From assembly GCF_000406925.1 (NCBI RefSeq), contig NZ_KE136349.1, positions 265,510 to 305,899 of the forward strand: 40,390 nucleotides of DNA, written 5' to 3'. The position numbers and the translations under genes are program-made. Source of the stretch: Enterococcus columbae DSM 7374 = ATCC 51263 (GTDB taxonomy: Bacteria; Bacillota; Bacilli; Lactobacillales; Enterococcaceae). Below are positions 1 to 8,444 of this stretch, piece after piece; positions within the stretch are counted from its first letter, which is position 1, and each line of letters begins with the position of its first letter. The notes beneath the pieces are model-generated. The model worked only from the letters and a program-made list of their open reading frames with translations. It did no database searches and was not told the origin of the DNA.

Positions 1-105
1 TTGATACGAGTAAATAAGTTCCAAGTGGATGGAAAAATCCTCCATATTTTAAGATTTTTTCAGCAACTTGGCTTATTTACCGAGTATCAGCTCAATCACA
101 TGCTA
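1..105. repeat. Edge-truncated palindromic interspersed repeat
   Basis: The stretch folds on itself: GATACGAGTAAATAAG near 3-18 faces CTTATTTACCGAGTATC at 73-89, with CCAAGT and ACTTGG inside the arms. Its right half (GGCTTATT, then CCGA, ATC, GCTC, TCA in the same order and nearly the same spacing) matches the right arm of the 125-bp repeats at 8005-8254, and its left part shares GAT..GAG..AATAAG with their left arm. I infer it is a diverged copy of the same family, cut by the window edge. It lies just 3' of the minus-strand C-S lyase gene and may also act as its terminator. Confidence 0.5.
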
Positions 106-111
106 TTTATT

Positions 112-1287
112 TTAAAGACTTGCAACCAATTGATCAATTGCCTGGTGGATGATCGCTGGTGTAGTTGCAAGATTTAATCGAATAAAACCTTTAGAATCTT
201 GATCAAACCAGCTACCAAAATCAACAGCTAATTTGGCTTTATCCTGAATAACTGTTTTCACCTGATTTTCATCGATTGCTTGGCGTAAATCAAGCCATAA
301 AAGATACGTTCCTTCTAGCTGACCAACTTTGACTTGTGGAGCTTCCTGTGCCAAGCGCGTACGAATGGTTTGATAATTAGCTTCAATGACTTCAATCAGT
401 GAGGCTAACCAAGCATCGCCATTTGCGTAGGCCGCCTTAGCAGCCACTTGTCCTAGCATACTACTTTCAGTTTGGCGATTTTTGCTAGCCCAAGTACGAT
501 ATTGCTTGCGTAACGCTTCATTTGGAATCCAAATATGCGAATTTAACAAGCTGGCTAAATTGAACGTTTTCGAAGGTGCATTTAAAACAATTAATTGGTC
601 TAAATAAGCGCCATTGGCCACTGAAATTGCTGAAGTAAACTGATAACCTGGCATAATAAAATCGCTATGAATTTCATCGGCAATAACCAAGACTTGATGT
701 TTTTGGCAAATCGCTAAAACATCAGCCAATTCTTTTTCAGTCCAAACACGACCAACTGGGTTATGTGGTGAACAAAGAATAAATAACTTCACTTGATTTT
801 CAACAATTTTGGCTTCAAAATCAGCTAAATCCATGTGATAGTGTCCATCAACATTAACTAAAGGACTATTGACTAGCTGACGATTTTTATCCTTGATTGC
901 ATTACTAAATGGATAATAAACGGGGCGTTGAATCATTACTGCCTCACCTTCTTTAGTAAAGCAATCCACTAAATCATATAAAGCTTGAACAACGCCTGTA
1001 GAAAATGATAACCACTCACGCTTGAATGGTGTATTTTCATGACGCTTTTGCCAACCTAAATAGGTATCAAAGTATTGGTCATCCACTATTGAATAACCAA
1101 AAACACCATGAGCAATCCGTTTAGTCAAAGCCTCGGTGACTGCTTCTGGCGCAGCAAATTCCATATCAGCTACCCATAATGGTAATAAATCTGCATCACC
1201 AAAGCGTTCGGCTAATGCATCCCATTTTAAAGCATTCGTCTGACATCGTTCACGTTGATATTTTTCAACAAATTCATTGATTGACAT
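112..1287 (-). CDS. MalY/PatB-type cystathionine beta-lyase / aminotransferase
   Basis: A 391-residue fold-type I PLP enzyme of the MalY/PatB family, which cleaves C-S bonds of cystathionine or cysteine conjugates, giving homocysteine or thiols, pyruvate and ammonia. Seen: the opening LPLWVADMEF typical of the family, the ADEIHSD segment, and the PLP-lysine motif SKTFNLA followed by the NSHIWIPN stretch. The length is normal. The ATG at 1287 follows GGGGGA at a good distance. A promoter is visible upstream. The gene is monocistronic: the next gene upstream on this strand ends at a terminator. The sequence does not tell whether the cell uses it mainly in methionine synthesis or as a cysteine desulfhydrase. 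Confidence 0.9.
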   Translation of the reverse strand: MSINEFVEKYQRERCQTNALKWDALAERFGDADLLPLWVADMEFAAPEAVTEALTKRIAHGVFGYSIVDDQYFDTYLGWQKRHENTPFKREWLSFSTGVVQALYDLVDCFTKEGEAVMIQRPVYYPFSNAIKDKNRQLVNSPLVNVDGHYHMDLADFEAKIVENQVKLFILCSPHNPVGRVWTEKELADVLAICQKHQVLVIADEIHSDFIMPGYQFTSAISVANGAYLDQLIVLNAPSKTFNLASLLNSHIWIPNEALRKQYRTWASKNRQTESSMLGQVAAKAAYANGDAWLASLIEVIEANYQTIRTRLAQEAPQVKVGQLEGTYLLWLDLRQAIDENQVKTVIQDKAKLAVDFGSWFDQDSKGFIRLNLATTPAIIHQAIDQLVASL

Positions 1288-1347
1288 TCTTTATTCCCCC
1301 ATTTTTAATCGTTCTTTAATATAAAACACGTATTATATAGTATTCCA

Positions 1348-1376
1348 AGTATACCCACAGAATATTTTTCCGTCAA
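1348..1376 (-). promoter_or_regulatory. Promoter of the C-S lyase gene
   Basis: On the minus strand TTGACG (1376-1371) and TATACT (1353-1348) are separated by 17 nt, a near-consensus sigma-A promoter about 60 nt before the start codon at 1287. Confidence 0.65.
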
Positions 1377-1425
1377 TTAGTTCAACCGATAGTATTTTTT
1401 TATCAGGCAGTTAATCGGCATTGAC

Positions 1426-1462
1426 AAAAAACGACAGAGCCTTTCATCCACTCTGTCGTTTT
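1426..1462 (-). terminator. Terminator of the hcrA-hcrB operon
   Basis: AAAACGACAGAG pairs with CTCTGTCGTTTT across an 11-nt loop and is followed on the minus strand by a T-run. It lies just past the hcrB stop at 1472. Confidence 0.85.
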
Positions 1463-1471
1463 ATCATCTAT

Positions 1472-3889
1472 TTATAGCCATTCACTGACTGCTGTTTGCC
1501 CCGCAATGCGACCAAAAGTAAAAATATCGGTTAAAGAATTCCCACCTAGTCGATTACCTGCGTGAATACCACCAGCGACCTCACCAGCTGCATAAAGTCC
1601 CGGAATCACTTGACCCGTTTTATCAATAACATGGGTCTTCGTGTCAATTTTTAACCCACCCATAGTATGATGGACGGCTGGCTTTCTAGGCGTTGCATAA
1701 AATGGCGCCACTTTAACTGGTAAATCAAAGACATTTTTGCCAAACTCTTTATCCTCACCAATTGCCACACAGTGATTATATTGCTCGATGGTTTGTTTTA
1801 AGGTGGCAGGATCAACCTTGATTTGTTGAGCTAATGCTTCTAGCGTATCGGCTCTAAATAAACGTCCCTCTTTCACTTCTTGATCAATCTTTGCTTGACT
1901 GGTATTGTAGGCTGTTTCCTTAATTTTATCATCGGCAATTAAATAAAACAGTGAACCATTATCAATAGCTGCTTGCGTTAAAACATCTCGACTAGCGTAT
2001 TCATTAACAAAACGTTTGCCCTGTTGATTTACCATGACAAAGTTCGCTGGCGGCACTTGTAAGCCACTAAATAGCTCACCTGTATCCGGATCAGAAACCG
2101 GCATCATTTGGGTGAAGCCCATTCCGACTAGCTCAGCCCCCACCGCTTCACCAAGAACAATTCCATCACCTGTAATTGCTGGTGAATTCGAGGTTTGAAT
2201 ATCATCTTCTATTTTACTCCAATAAGTGTTATATTTTTTCAACATTTGGGTATTCGCGCCAAAACCACCACTAGCTAAGATAACTGCCTGAGCATGAATC
2301 GTTACCTTTTGGCCAAAGCGTCCTGTTGCAATTAAACCGACGACTTTCCCATCTGCTACCATTAATTCTTCAACTTTAGTATCCGTTAAAATGGTTCCTT
2401 GATGTGCTTTGATAAAGGCTTCTAGTGCCTGAATATAAGCAAAGCCTTGACTTTTCAATGGTTTATGACCTCTACGCCACATTGCTCCTACCGGCATATC
2501 GACTTGATGCTTATCAAAGGCAACACCAATTGATTCTAACCATTTGACTGATTCGCTCGCTTTATCGGTTAAAATTTTCACCAAATCATATTGTCCATAA
2601 ATAGTATTCCCCAAAAGATCCGTGCGCTTACCACCTAAATAAGTTTGAATACGATGCCACAAACTAGAATCAAATAAATAATCCTTGCCATTTTCTTGCT
2701 CACTTAGATAAGCATTGATTTGGGCTTTTAGGGCTTTAAAATCAGCCTTATATTCATTATCAATGCTATTTTCATCCATAGCTAACACTTCTTTAAGCGT
2801 ATGGGCTTCACCAGGTAACGCAGCGAATTGATTTTGCCAGGTAGGATCAGCCGCATTCATCGGACCACCTGTTCGCACCGTATTGCCACCAATTGCTGGA
2901 TATTTTTCAACTACTATTGCCTGTTTACCCGCTTGTAATACACAAGCAGCTGCACTTAAGCCGGCACCCCCACCACCAATGATAACAACATCAGTAGTTA
3001 ATTCCTGATCACTGGTATCGTATTGTACCTTCGCTCGTTTTCTTAAAATATCTGGATTCCCGCCTGCCAATTTAATCGCTTTGGCTACTCCATCTAACAC
3101 ACCGTTACTAGTAATCGAGGCCCCAGAAATTAAGTCAACATTCAACGTCTGTCCTGCAATGATTTCTTCTGGAATACGGGTGAAAACAATGTCAGCAATC
3201 CCTTGTGTTTCAGAAGACGTATCAATATCGATTTGTTCAATCCGATCTTCACTTAAGACAACCTTCATTGGCAAATCTCCATTATGCCCAATGGTTTTTA
3301 CCTCATATTCGCCCGGTGTTAAAACTAATTCTTCTGGTTCATTTAAGAGATTAGCTACTTTGGTAAAGCGCATAAACTTTCTAAAGCAGCTTTCTAGAAA
3401 ATCAATCGTTCGTTCATCTTTTAAATGACCATTTTCATCAAAGGCTTCATGTGCCCGGCCTAATAAAAATTCATTACCAGGCATCACCGTCGCATTTACT
3501 CCAGGCGCATCTAAAATCTGCCGTAAATGTAATTGTGCTCGTGAGGACCCTTGCACATCATAAGAAGCGCCGACAATCATGACAGGTTTCCCATCTAAGG
3601 GATGAATCTTAAAAGATAGCCATTCTAAAATACTTTTCAAAGCAGAAGGAATAGAATGATTGTGCTCAGGCGTAGCGATAATCACACCATCGGCTTGCGT
3701 AATCGCGGTATTAAAGTATTGAATAATTGGACTATTCGTTTGATCTTCTGATTCATTAAAAAGTGGAACTTGATTTAACTCTAAAAGTTCAATTGAGACT
3801 TGTGGACGAAAATGCTCTTGCATAAACAATAATAATTGACGGTTATAAGATTTTTTGGCATTCGTGCCAACAATAGCTACAAATTTCAT
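1472..3889 (-). CDS. hcrB: HcrB-like flavoprotein reductase (FMN-reductase / FMN-bind / FAD fusion)
   Basis: An 805-residue cytoplasmic protein with no signal peptide. Residues 1-180 are an NADPH-dependent FMN reductase domain. Residues 190-275 are an FMN-binding domain with the flavinylation motif D252-L-I-S-G-A-S258, so Ser258 is the likely phosphoester-linked FMN acceptor. Residues 300-805 are a fumarate-reductase-type FAD domain with the dinucleotide motif GGGGAG (305-310), the catalytic-arginine region NEYASRD, HHTMGG and GNRLGGNS. This architecture is that of lactobacillar hydroxycinnamate reductase HcrB, which reduces the C=C bond of compounds such as caffeate or coumarate; acrylate, fumarate or urocanate are alternative acceptors. 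Its start overlaps the hcrA stop (ATGA). The LysR gene next door and the nearby apbE support the assignment. The substrate is inferred. Confidence 0.82.
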   Translation of the reverse strand: MKFVAIVGTNAKKSYNRQLLLFMQEHFRPQVSIELLELNQVPLFNESEDQTNSPIIQYFNTAITQADGVIIATPEHNHSIPSALKSILEWLSFKIHPLDGKPVMIVGASYDVQGSSRAQLHLRQILDAPGVNATVMPGNEFLLGRAHEAFDENGHLKDERTIDFLESCFRKFMRFTKVANLLNEPEELVLTPGEYEVKTIGHNGDLPMKVVLSEDRIEQIDIDTSSETQGIADIVFTRIPEEIIAGQTLNVDLISGASITSNGVLDGVAKAIKLAGGNPDILRKRAKVQYDTSDQELTTDVVIIGGGGAGLSAAACVLQAGKQAIVVEKYPAIGGNTVRTGGPMNAADPTWQNQFAALPGEAHTLKEVLAMDENSIDNEYKADFKALKAQINAYLSEQENGKDYLFDSSLWHRIQTYLGGKRTDLLGNTIYGQYDLVKILTDKASESVKWLESIGVAFDKHQVDMPVGAMWRRGHKPLKSQGFAYIQALEAFIKAHQGTILTDTKVEELMVADGKVVGLIATGRFGQKVTIHAQAVILASGGFGANTQMLKKYNTYWSKIEDDIQTSNSPAITGDGIVLGEAVGAELVGMGFTQMMPVSDPDTGELFSGLQVPPANFVMVNQQGKRFVNEYASRDVLTQAAIDNGSLFYLIADDKIKETAYNTSQAKIDQEVKEGRLFRADTLEALAQQIKVDPATLKQTIEQYNHCVAIGEDKEFGKNVFDLPVKVAPFYATPRKPAVHHTMGGLKIDTKTHVIDKTGQVIPGLYAAGEVAGGIHAGNRLGGNSLTDIFTFGRIAGQTAVSEWL

Positions 3890-4497
3890 TCTTTTCCCTC
3901 CTCAGCTAACCATGAAAAGTGTGGCGTTGTTTGGATTGGGTGCTCAATCAGTAATTGATTGGTCATTTGCGTAAAATGTAAAAATTCTGCAAAGCATTGC
4001 GCTAATTTCGCTTTGGTCTGCTCATCTTTGATATCACCCTTTTCATCAAATGCCTGCAAGGATTGACCTAATAAAAATTCTGAGCTCGGCATAATTCGTG
4101 CCTTTAATTCTGGTGAATCCAATATTTGACGTAAATGAGCTTGTGCTCGTGAAGAACCTAAAATCCCATGAGAAGCACCAGTAATCATGACCGGCTTGTT
4201 AATCAGTGGTTGTACACTATAAGATAGCCATTCTAATACACTCTTTAACGCTGCTGGAATGGAATGATCATATTCAGGCGTACTGATGATTACCCCATCT
4301 GCCTCCTGAATTTTTTGAGCTAAAAGCATGATGCTCTCTGGCGCTTGACGATCTTCTGGTTCATTAAAGCCAGGAATTCCGGCAATTTCAAATAGCTCAA
4401 TGTCAGCTTGTGACTTAAATTCCCTTTGCATGTACGCTAACAGCTGACGATTCGTTGATTGCTCAGCATTGCTACCAACGATTGCGATAAAATGCAT
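3886..4497 (-). CDS. hcrA: HcrA-like NADPH-dependent FMN reductase
   Basis: A 203-residue flavodoxin-fold reductase of the NADPH-dependent FMN reductase family. The FMN phosphate loop [11 protein letters not shown] is near the N-terminus, and [21 protein letters not shown] is the usual isoalloxazine-side region. Nearly every block aligns with residues 1-180 of the downstream fusion protein, so the two arose by duplication. It probably feeds reduced flavin or electrons to the reductase encoded next; the stop overlaps that start by 4 bp, indicating translational coupling. The ATG at 4497 has GGAGGG upstream. The gene order LysR regulator / A / B is that of the hydroxycinnamate reductase locus of lactobacilli. 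Confidence 0.8.
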   Translation of the reverse strand: MHFIAIVGSNAEQSTNRQLLAYMQREFKSQADIELFEIAGIPGFNEPEDRQAPESIMLLAQKIQEADGVIISTPEYDHSIPAALKSVLEWLSYSVQPLINKPVMITGASHGILGSSRAQAHLRQILDSPELKARIMPSSEFLLGQSLQAFDEKGDIKDEQTKAKLAQCFAEFLHFTQMTNQLLIEHPIQTTPHFSWLAEEGKE

Positions 4498-4569
4498 AAG
4501 TATCCCTCCATTTTTTCATTTTGAAGCCCATATTGTTTATCTTTTCACAATCGAACTAACAATGAGTCG

Positions 4570-4588
4570 TTCTATAGCTATTTTAGAA
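4570..4588. promoter_or_regulatory. Candidate LysR operator (T-N11-A dyad)
   Basis: A perfect inverted repeat TTCTA-N9-TAGAA lies between the divergent hcrA and lysR genes and fits the T-N11-A rule for LysR-type binding sites. A second, imperfect dyad (ATAAGCAATTACTTAT, 4631-4646) sits just before the lysR ribosome binding site and could serve autoregulation. Confidence 0.5.
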
Positions 4589-4663
4589 AAAACGCTTTAT
4601 TTTGTGAAATATTTATTTTATTATTTAATTATAAGCAATTACTTATCAAAGGAGAATTGGGCT

Positions 4664-5560
4664 ATGCAATTAACGAATCCTGAAATGTTGAATTATTTAG
4701 ATACCCTGTTAAAATACGGCAATTTTACCAAAGCCGCTCAGCAGCTTTATATCTCTCAACCCTATCTGACACAAACGATTAAAAAAATTGAGCTTGATTT
4801 AGGAACAGCGATTATTAACCGACAAGCGAATCCCCTACAATTAACTGAAGCTGGCAAACTTTATTACCAATATTTAGAAAAATTGGAATTAGAAAATGCC
4901 CAGCTACTAAAAACCTTAGCTTTATATCAAGTGAAACAACCAACCATTCATCTTGGTATCTTAGCTAGTCTGGGGCAATTTTTCTTACCCAATTTGTTAC
5001 CTAAGTATCAACAAAAACAGCCTGAGGTAAAAATCATCCTAAATGAGGCTCTTCCGCAAGAAAACGAGAAAAAAATCTTAAATAATGAATTAGATCTTTA
5101 TATTGGTCAAAATCCTGAATTAGCCGCACCTAATTTGACCGTCTACGAACGAAGCGCTGAGCCTTATTATGCTGTGATCCCAAGTCGCTTATATGAAACT
5201 AGCTTACATGTGATGAATCAACCAATCGATTATGCCTTACTACTAAGTAAACCTGTTGTTTTAACCGCTAGTGGTTCAGCCATCCGCCGGCAAGTTGATC
5301 AGTTATTTAGCAAATTCAAACAAACCCCTAAGCCTTTATTAGAAACCAACAATATCTATACGGCAGTCGATTTAGCTAAGAAAGGCTATGGTTTAACCTT
5401 TACGCCTTATTCTGTCTTGACCTCACTTCAAGAAAGTGAAAATTATAAGCTTTTACTTATTGATGCTGATATTTTAACTTCGCGTTATTTCATTGCCCAT
5501 CATAAAGATAAGAAACTAGCTGACTATGAGTCAGACTTCATTCAAAATTTCTTATGCTAA
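4664..5560 (+). CDS. LysR-type transcriptional regulator (HcrR-like)
   Basis: A 298-residue LysR-family regulator. The winged helix-turn-helix is at residues 1-60 (NFTKAAQQLYISQPYLTQTIKKIE), followed by a linker helix and a periplasmic-binding-like effector domain. The open frame extends 195 nt further upstream, but the ATG at 4664 has AAGGAG nine bases before it and gives the normal family length, so this start is chosen. It is divergent from hcrA-hcrB with a T-N11-A dyad between them, the usual layout for a regulator that activates the neighbouring operon on sensing its substrate, here perhaps a hydroxycinnamate (inference). Confidence 0.85.
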   Translation: MQLTNPEMLNYLDTLLKYGNFTKAAQQLYISQPYLTQTIKKIELDLGTAIINRQANPLQLTEAGKLYYQYLEKLELENAQLLKTLALYQVKQPTIHLGILASLGQFFLPNLLPKYQQKQPEVKIILNEALPQENEKKILNNELDLYIGQNPELAAPNLTVYERSAEPYYAVIPSRLYETSLHVMNQPIDYALLLSKPVVLTASGSAIRRQVDQLFSKFKQTPKPLLETNNIYTAVDLAKKGYGLTFTPYSVLTSLQESENYKLLLIDADILTSRYFIAHHKDKKLADYESDFIQNFLC

Positions 5561-5598
5561 AAAAAACATCAGTAGTTAACAATCGACTACTACTGATG
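5559..5598. terminator. Terminator between lysR and apbE
   Basis: CATCAGTAGT (5567-5576) pairs perfectly with ACTACTGATG (5589-5598). The A-run on the left gives a U-run for minus-strand transcripts, so it mainly terminates the apbE operon. It may also stop lysR transcription. Confidence 0.8.
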
Positions 5599-5606
5599 CG
5601 TGTGTA

Positions 5607-6539
5607 TTATTCAGCAATAAAATGACTTAGATTAGCGGTCTGAAATAACTGGTGGTCCTTGGTAATCACGATTCCCTCAACTGCTGGTAATTGATTGAGA
5701 TAGCAAATCGCCTCTTTGGCCGAAGCACCAAACAACAAGGTGGTCCATAATTCACAGGTTAGTGACTGCTCGGCAATAACCGTAATCGAGGCTATTTCAC
5801 TGGCAATCGGATAACCCGTTTGACTATCAAAAATATGATGAAAGTGATTGTTTCCTAGCTGAAAATTTCTTTCATAAATTCCAGAAGTAACGACTGACTG
5901 ATTATGGATTTTTAATGTTAATAAGGTATTTCCCCTTGGCATGAATGGATTTTGTATGCCTACACGCCATTGAAAATCTTTGGTATGTAGAGCTGGACCA
6001 TAGACTAAAACATTTCCTCCAAGATTAATATAAGCTGCTGTCACACCTGCTTGTCGCCAGCTCTGCATAATAAGATCAGCAAAATACCCTTTAGCAATCG
6101 CACCTAAGTCCAAAGCCATTCCCGCCTTAGCTAAAAAAACACTTTGCTCTTTTTCATCTAATATAATTGACTTAGGATCAATCAGCGGCAGTACACGATC
6201 AATTTCTGCTTGTGTTGGGCGTTTTTGATCCGAAAAACCAATATGCCATAAACGTGTCAATGGTCCAATAGCAATATTTAAAAATAAGTCCTGCTTCTGA
6301 CTATAATGCGTGCCTATTTTGATAAGCTCAAATAAATCTTTTTCAAGCATAATCCTGGATTTACCCGCCATCTGCTGTAAATGTCCCAGCTGTGATTGAC
6401 TATCGTGAGCTGAAAAACGCTTGGCATAATCTCGCAAGCTTGCCTCAGCTGAATGGAGTAACTGTTCATATTCTGGATGTGCTACATACAATTCAATTAT
6501 CGTTCCCATTAATTGAAGTACTCTCTTACCAGCTTGCAT
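5607..6539 (-). CDS. apbE: FAD:protein FMN transferase (ApbE)
   Basis: A 310-residue ApbE-family enzyme that moves FMN from FAD onto a Ser/Thr of target proteins, with Mg2+. Seen: LMGTIIELY near the N-terminus, DLGAIAKGYFAD, YINLGGN, SGIYER and the metal-binding HHIFDSQTGYP. No lipobox or signal peptide is present, so it acts in the cytoplasm, like the HcrB-type protein encoded nearby that carries a flavinylation motif. The frame opens further upstream inside the previous gene; the ATG at 6539 has AGGAG six to seven bases before it. The stop of the preceding gene is 10 bp upstream, so the genes are probably cotranscribed with rlmH. Confidence 0.9.
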   Translation of the reverse strand: MQAGKRVLQLMGTIIELYVAHPEYEQLLHSAEASLRDYAKRFSAHDSQSQLGHLQQMAGKSRIMLEKDLFELIKIGTHYSQKQDLFLNIAIGPLTRLWHIGFSDQKRPTQAEIDRVLPLIDPKSIILDEKEQSVFLAKAGMALDLGAIAKGYFADLIMQSWRQAGVTAAYINLGGNVLVYGPALHTKDFQWRVGIQNPFMPRGNTLLTLKIHNQSVVTSGIYERNFQLGNNHFHHIFDSQTGYPIASEIASITVIAEQSLTCELWTTLLFGASAKEAICYLNQLPAVEGIVITKDHQLFQTANLSHFIAE

Positions 6540-6549
6540 GCACATCTCC

Positions 6550-7251
6550 TCAATCCTTGGTTTTTTCGCGATATTCTTCCATTTTTTGTTGGAAATATTT
6601 CTCGGTTTGGCCGTAAGCCGTATAAGTAATGGCATTTGCGCCTGCCTCAATGGTTTCCATAATTTGTTCATCCGTTCGACCACCAGAGGCTATAATTGGA
6701 AAGCTTGGATATTGCTTACGAATCCAGCGTACAAGTTCAGCCGTTTGCTTTCCTCCAGCTACATTAAAAATATCTACGCCAGCTTCAATCAGCTGACCTA
6801 AATCACGTTGATCATTAACTACCGTATAGATAATTGGAATATCGACGGTTTCATTTACCGCACGAATTGTTTCCACATCGGTCGGTCCATTTAAAACAAC
6901 CCCATAGGCTCCATGCTCTTCAGCAAAAGCACCTAACCTTGCAGAGCGTTTTCCTGAAGTCAATCCCCCGCCAATACCAGCAAAAATTGGCACCTGCGCT
7001 ACTTGTGAAATCGCTGATAAAATGCGCGTATTCGGTGTCCAGGGATAGACTGCTAAAATCGCATCAGCATCATTATTAGCAATCACGGCCACATCCATGG
7101 TATAAATAATACTCTTGATCCGTTTACCATAAATACTGATACCACTTGCATTACGAATCACTTTTGGTAGATGGACAATACTTTGGCGTAGTTCTGAAAA
7201 TAATTCTGGCATGGCCTTTTCTACTCGATAATTTTGTGGCGTTTCTGACAT
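6550..7251 (-). CDS. TIM-barrel protein of unknown function
   Basis: A 233-residue soluble protein that reads as a (beta/alpha)8 barrel. Glycine-rich strand ends (IFAGIGGGLTSG, GVVLNGPTDVETI, DIFNVAGGKQ) lead to a phosphate-binding-type C-terminal signature, PIIASGGRTDEQIMETIEAGANAITYTAYG. This resembles NanE, TrpA/TrpF or HisA-type barrels, but I recognise no specific catalytic set and give no reaction. A clear AAGAAGGAA ribosome binding site precedes the ATG. It lies 19 bp after rlmH and 10 bp before apbE, so all three likely share a transcript. Confidence 0.75.
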   Translation of the reverse strand: MSETPQNYRVEKAMPELFSELRQSIVHLPKVIRNASGISIYGKRIKSIIYTMDVAVIANNDADAILAVYPWTPNTRILSAISQVAQVPIFAGIGGGLTSGKRSARLGAFAEEHGAYGVVLNGPTDVETIRAVNETVDIPIIYTVVNDQRDLGQLIEAGVDIFNVAGGKQTAELVRWIRKQYPSFPIIASGGRTDEQIMETIEAGANAITYTAYGQTEKYFQQKMEEYREKTKD

Positions 7252-7270
7252 GTAAATTCCTTCTTTCCAA

Positions 7271-7750
7271 CTATTTATGATAAGGTTGATGATGAATAAT
7301 ACGATAACAACGATAAATTTGCTCAGCTAACATCACGCGCATTAATTGATGAGGAAAAGTCATTTTTCCAAATGAAATTTGTGCGTTACTCCGCTGCATA
7401 ACGGCAGGGCTTAAACCTAATGATCCGCCAATGACAAAAACCAGCTGACTCTTACCTTGTATGGCTAATTGCTCAATTTGACTAGCAAATGCTTCACTGG
7501 AGAGGTTTTTCCCTTCAATAGCTAAAGCCCAAACATATTCCTGCTCCTTAATCTTAGCTAATATCCGTTCGCCTTCTTTTTCTTTAATTTGCTCCATCTG
7601 TGCTGCACTTAAGTTTTCTGGTGCTTTTTCATCAGGAACCTCTATAATATCTACTTTAGCGTAGGCCCCTAAACGCTTGGTATATTCCTGAAGCGCCTGG
7701 ATTAAATACTTCTCTTTTAATTTACCCACAGCAATAATTTTAATATTCAC
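7271..7750 (-). CDS. rlmH: 23S rRNA pseudouridine-1915 N3-methyltransferase RlmH
   Basis: A 159-residue SPOUT-class methyltransferase that methylates N3 of pseudouridine 1915 in helix 69 of 23S rRNA, using S-adenosylmethionine. The whole chain fits the family: [15 protein letters not shown] start, SAM-binding [10 protein letters not shown], and the C-terminal knot [25 protein letters not shown] ending in HHQPYHK. The start is GTG at 7750 with GGAGG six bases upstream. Divergent from htrA across a large regulatory region; this rlmH-htrA neighbourhood is common in Firmicutes. Confidence 0.96.
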   Translation of the reverse strand: MNIKIIAVGKLKEKYLIQALQEYTKRLGAYAKVDIIEVPDEKAPENLSAAQMEQIKEKEGERILAKIKEQEYVWALAIEGKNLSSEAFASQIEQLAIQGKSQLVFVIGGSLGLSPAVMQRSNAQISFGKMTFPHQLMRVMLAEQIYRCYRIIHHQPYHK

Positions 7751-7840
7751 AGCTAACCTCCACTTTATTTTTTCAATTTCATTATACTATTTTTTTGATA
7801 AAAATGTGATTATTCGCAGCGATATAATGTTTTACACAGT

Positions 7841-7998
7841 TGTGGATAAATCCTCTCCTGTTTTTACACAAGCTTATCCACATTATGCACATAGTTTTCC
7901 ACAGGACATATAGAACTACTTCTTAATTTATTCAGCTTTTTTATAAGAACATCTATTCTTATCTACTTTATCCCCATCATCCACAAATATGTGGATAA
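7841..7998. promoter_or_regulatory. DnaA-box cluster
   Basis: Four exact matches to TTATNCACA occur in about 160 bp: 7841-7849 (minus), 7874-7882 and 7883-7891 (plus, head to tail), and 7990-7998 (minus). One-mismatch boxes are at 7862-7870, 7895-7903 and 7977-7985. The last two sites form the dyad ATCCACA-AATA-TGTGGAT (7979-7996). The density is far above chance. No dnaA or dnaN is in the window, so this is a DnaA titration or regulatory site rather than a demonstrated origin. B. subtilis has a DnaA-box cluster at yydA, its rlmH (from memory). Confidence 0.8.
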
Positions 7999-8004
7999 CT
8001 TTTT

Positions 8005-8294
8005 ACCCATGGTTATGAGGTGAGCGTTTAGATTTGAGCGATAAGCAATGCAGGGGAAAAATAGCACATTTTAAAACTATTTTTTAACTGCTGGCTTATT
8101 GCCGAAAATCTGCTCGACTCATACCGAATAACCAAGGTTATGAGGTGAGCGTTTAGATTTGAGCAATAAGCAATGCAGGAAAAAATAGCGACATTTTAAA
8201 ACTATTTTTTAACTGCTGGCTTATTGCCGAAAATCTGCTCGACTCATACCGAATACCCATGATTATGAGACGATCGTTTAAATTTGAGCAATAA
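8005..8294. repeat. Tandem 125-bp self-complementary repeats (2 full, 1 partial copy)
   Basis: The sequence starting ACCCATGGTTATGAG at 8005 recurs with a period of 125 at 8130 and 8255; the third copy breaks off near 8294. Each full unit folds as one long imperfect hairpin: TATGAG with CTCATA at the base, AGATTT with AAATCT, GCAATAAGC with GCTTATTGC, GCAG with CTGC, and AAAAATAG with CTATTTTT at the tip. Where unit 1 differs from unit 2 (GCGATAAGC), pairing is kept by G-U. A related copy lies at the left edge of the window. The end of copy 2 (TACCGAATAC, 8247-8256) is also inverted at 8347-8356. No ORF or transposase is inside. Confidence 0.85.
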
Positions 8295-8394
8295 ATTCAT
8301 GTATTTGCAAAAATTTTACCTAAACATCTTCATATATTTTTCATAAGTATTCGGTAATATAAAGATGTACTTGAGAATAGGTCAACAAAAAAGA

Positions 8395-8436
8395 TTGACA
8401 GGTAAGAGAAATAGTATATAACTATCAATTAGGAGG
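8395..8436 (+). promoter_or_regulatory. htrA promoter candidate and ribosome binding site
   Basis: TTGACA (8395-8400) and TATAAC (8417-8422) are 16 nt apart. AGGAGG at 8431-8436 lies 8 nt before the ATG, so the untranslated leader would be very short. GTCAA (8381-8385) and TTGAC (8395-8399) form a small dyad over the -35 element that could be an operator. Confidence 0.5.
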
Positions 8437-8444
8437 ATAAAAAA

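Noticed and set aside
3081-3428. 115-codon plus-strand ORF
   Set aside because: It is the reverse strand of the FMN-binding domain of the HcrB-like gene.
6392-7079. Plus-strand ORFs of 74-87 codons over apbE and the TIM-barrel gene
   Set aside because: They are opposite well-supported genes and have no ribosome binding sites or recognisable protein features.
8005-8294. CRISPR array
   Set aside because: Units are directly abutting, 125 bp long and palindromic, with no unique spacers and no cas genes.
7751-8444. Chromosomal origin oriC
   Set aside because: DnaA boxes are dense, but neither dnaA, dnaN, rpmH nor parB is nearby. The adjacent rlmH in other Firmicutes has a DnaA cluster that is not the origin.
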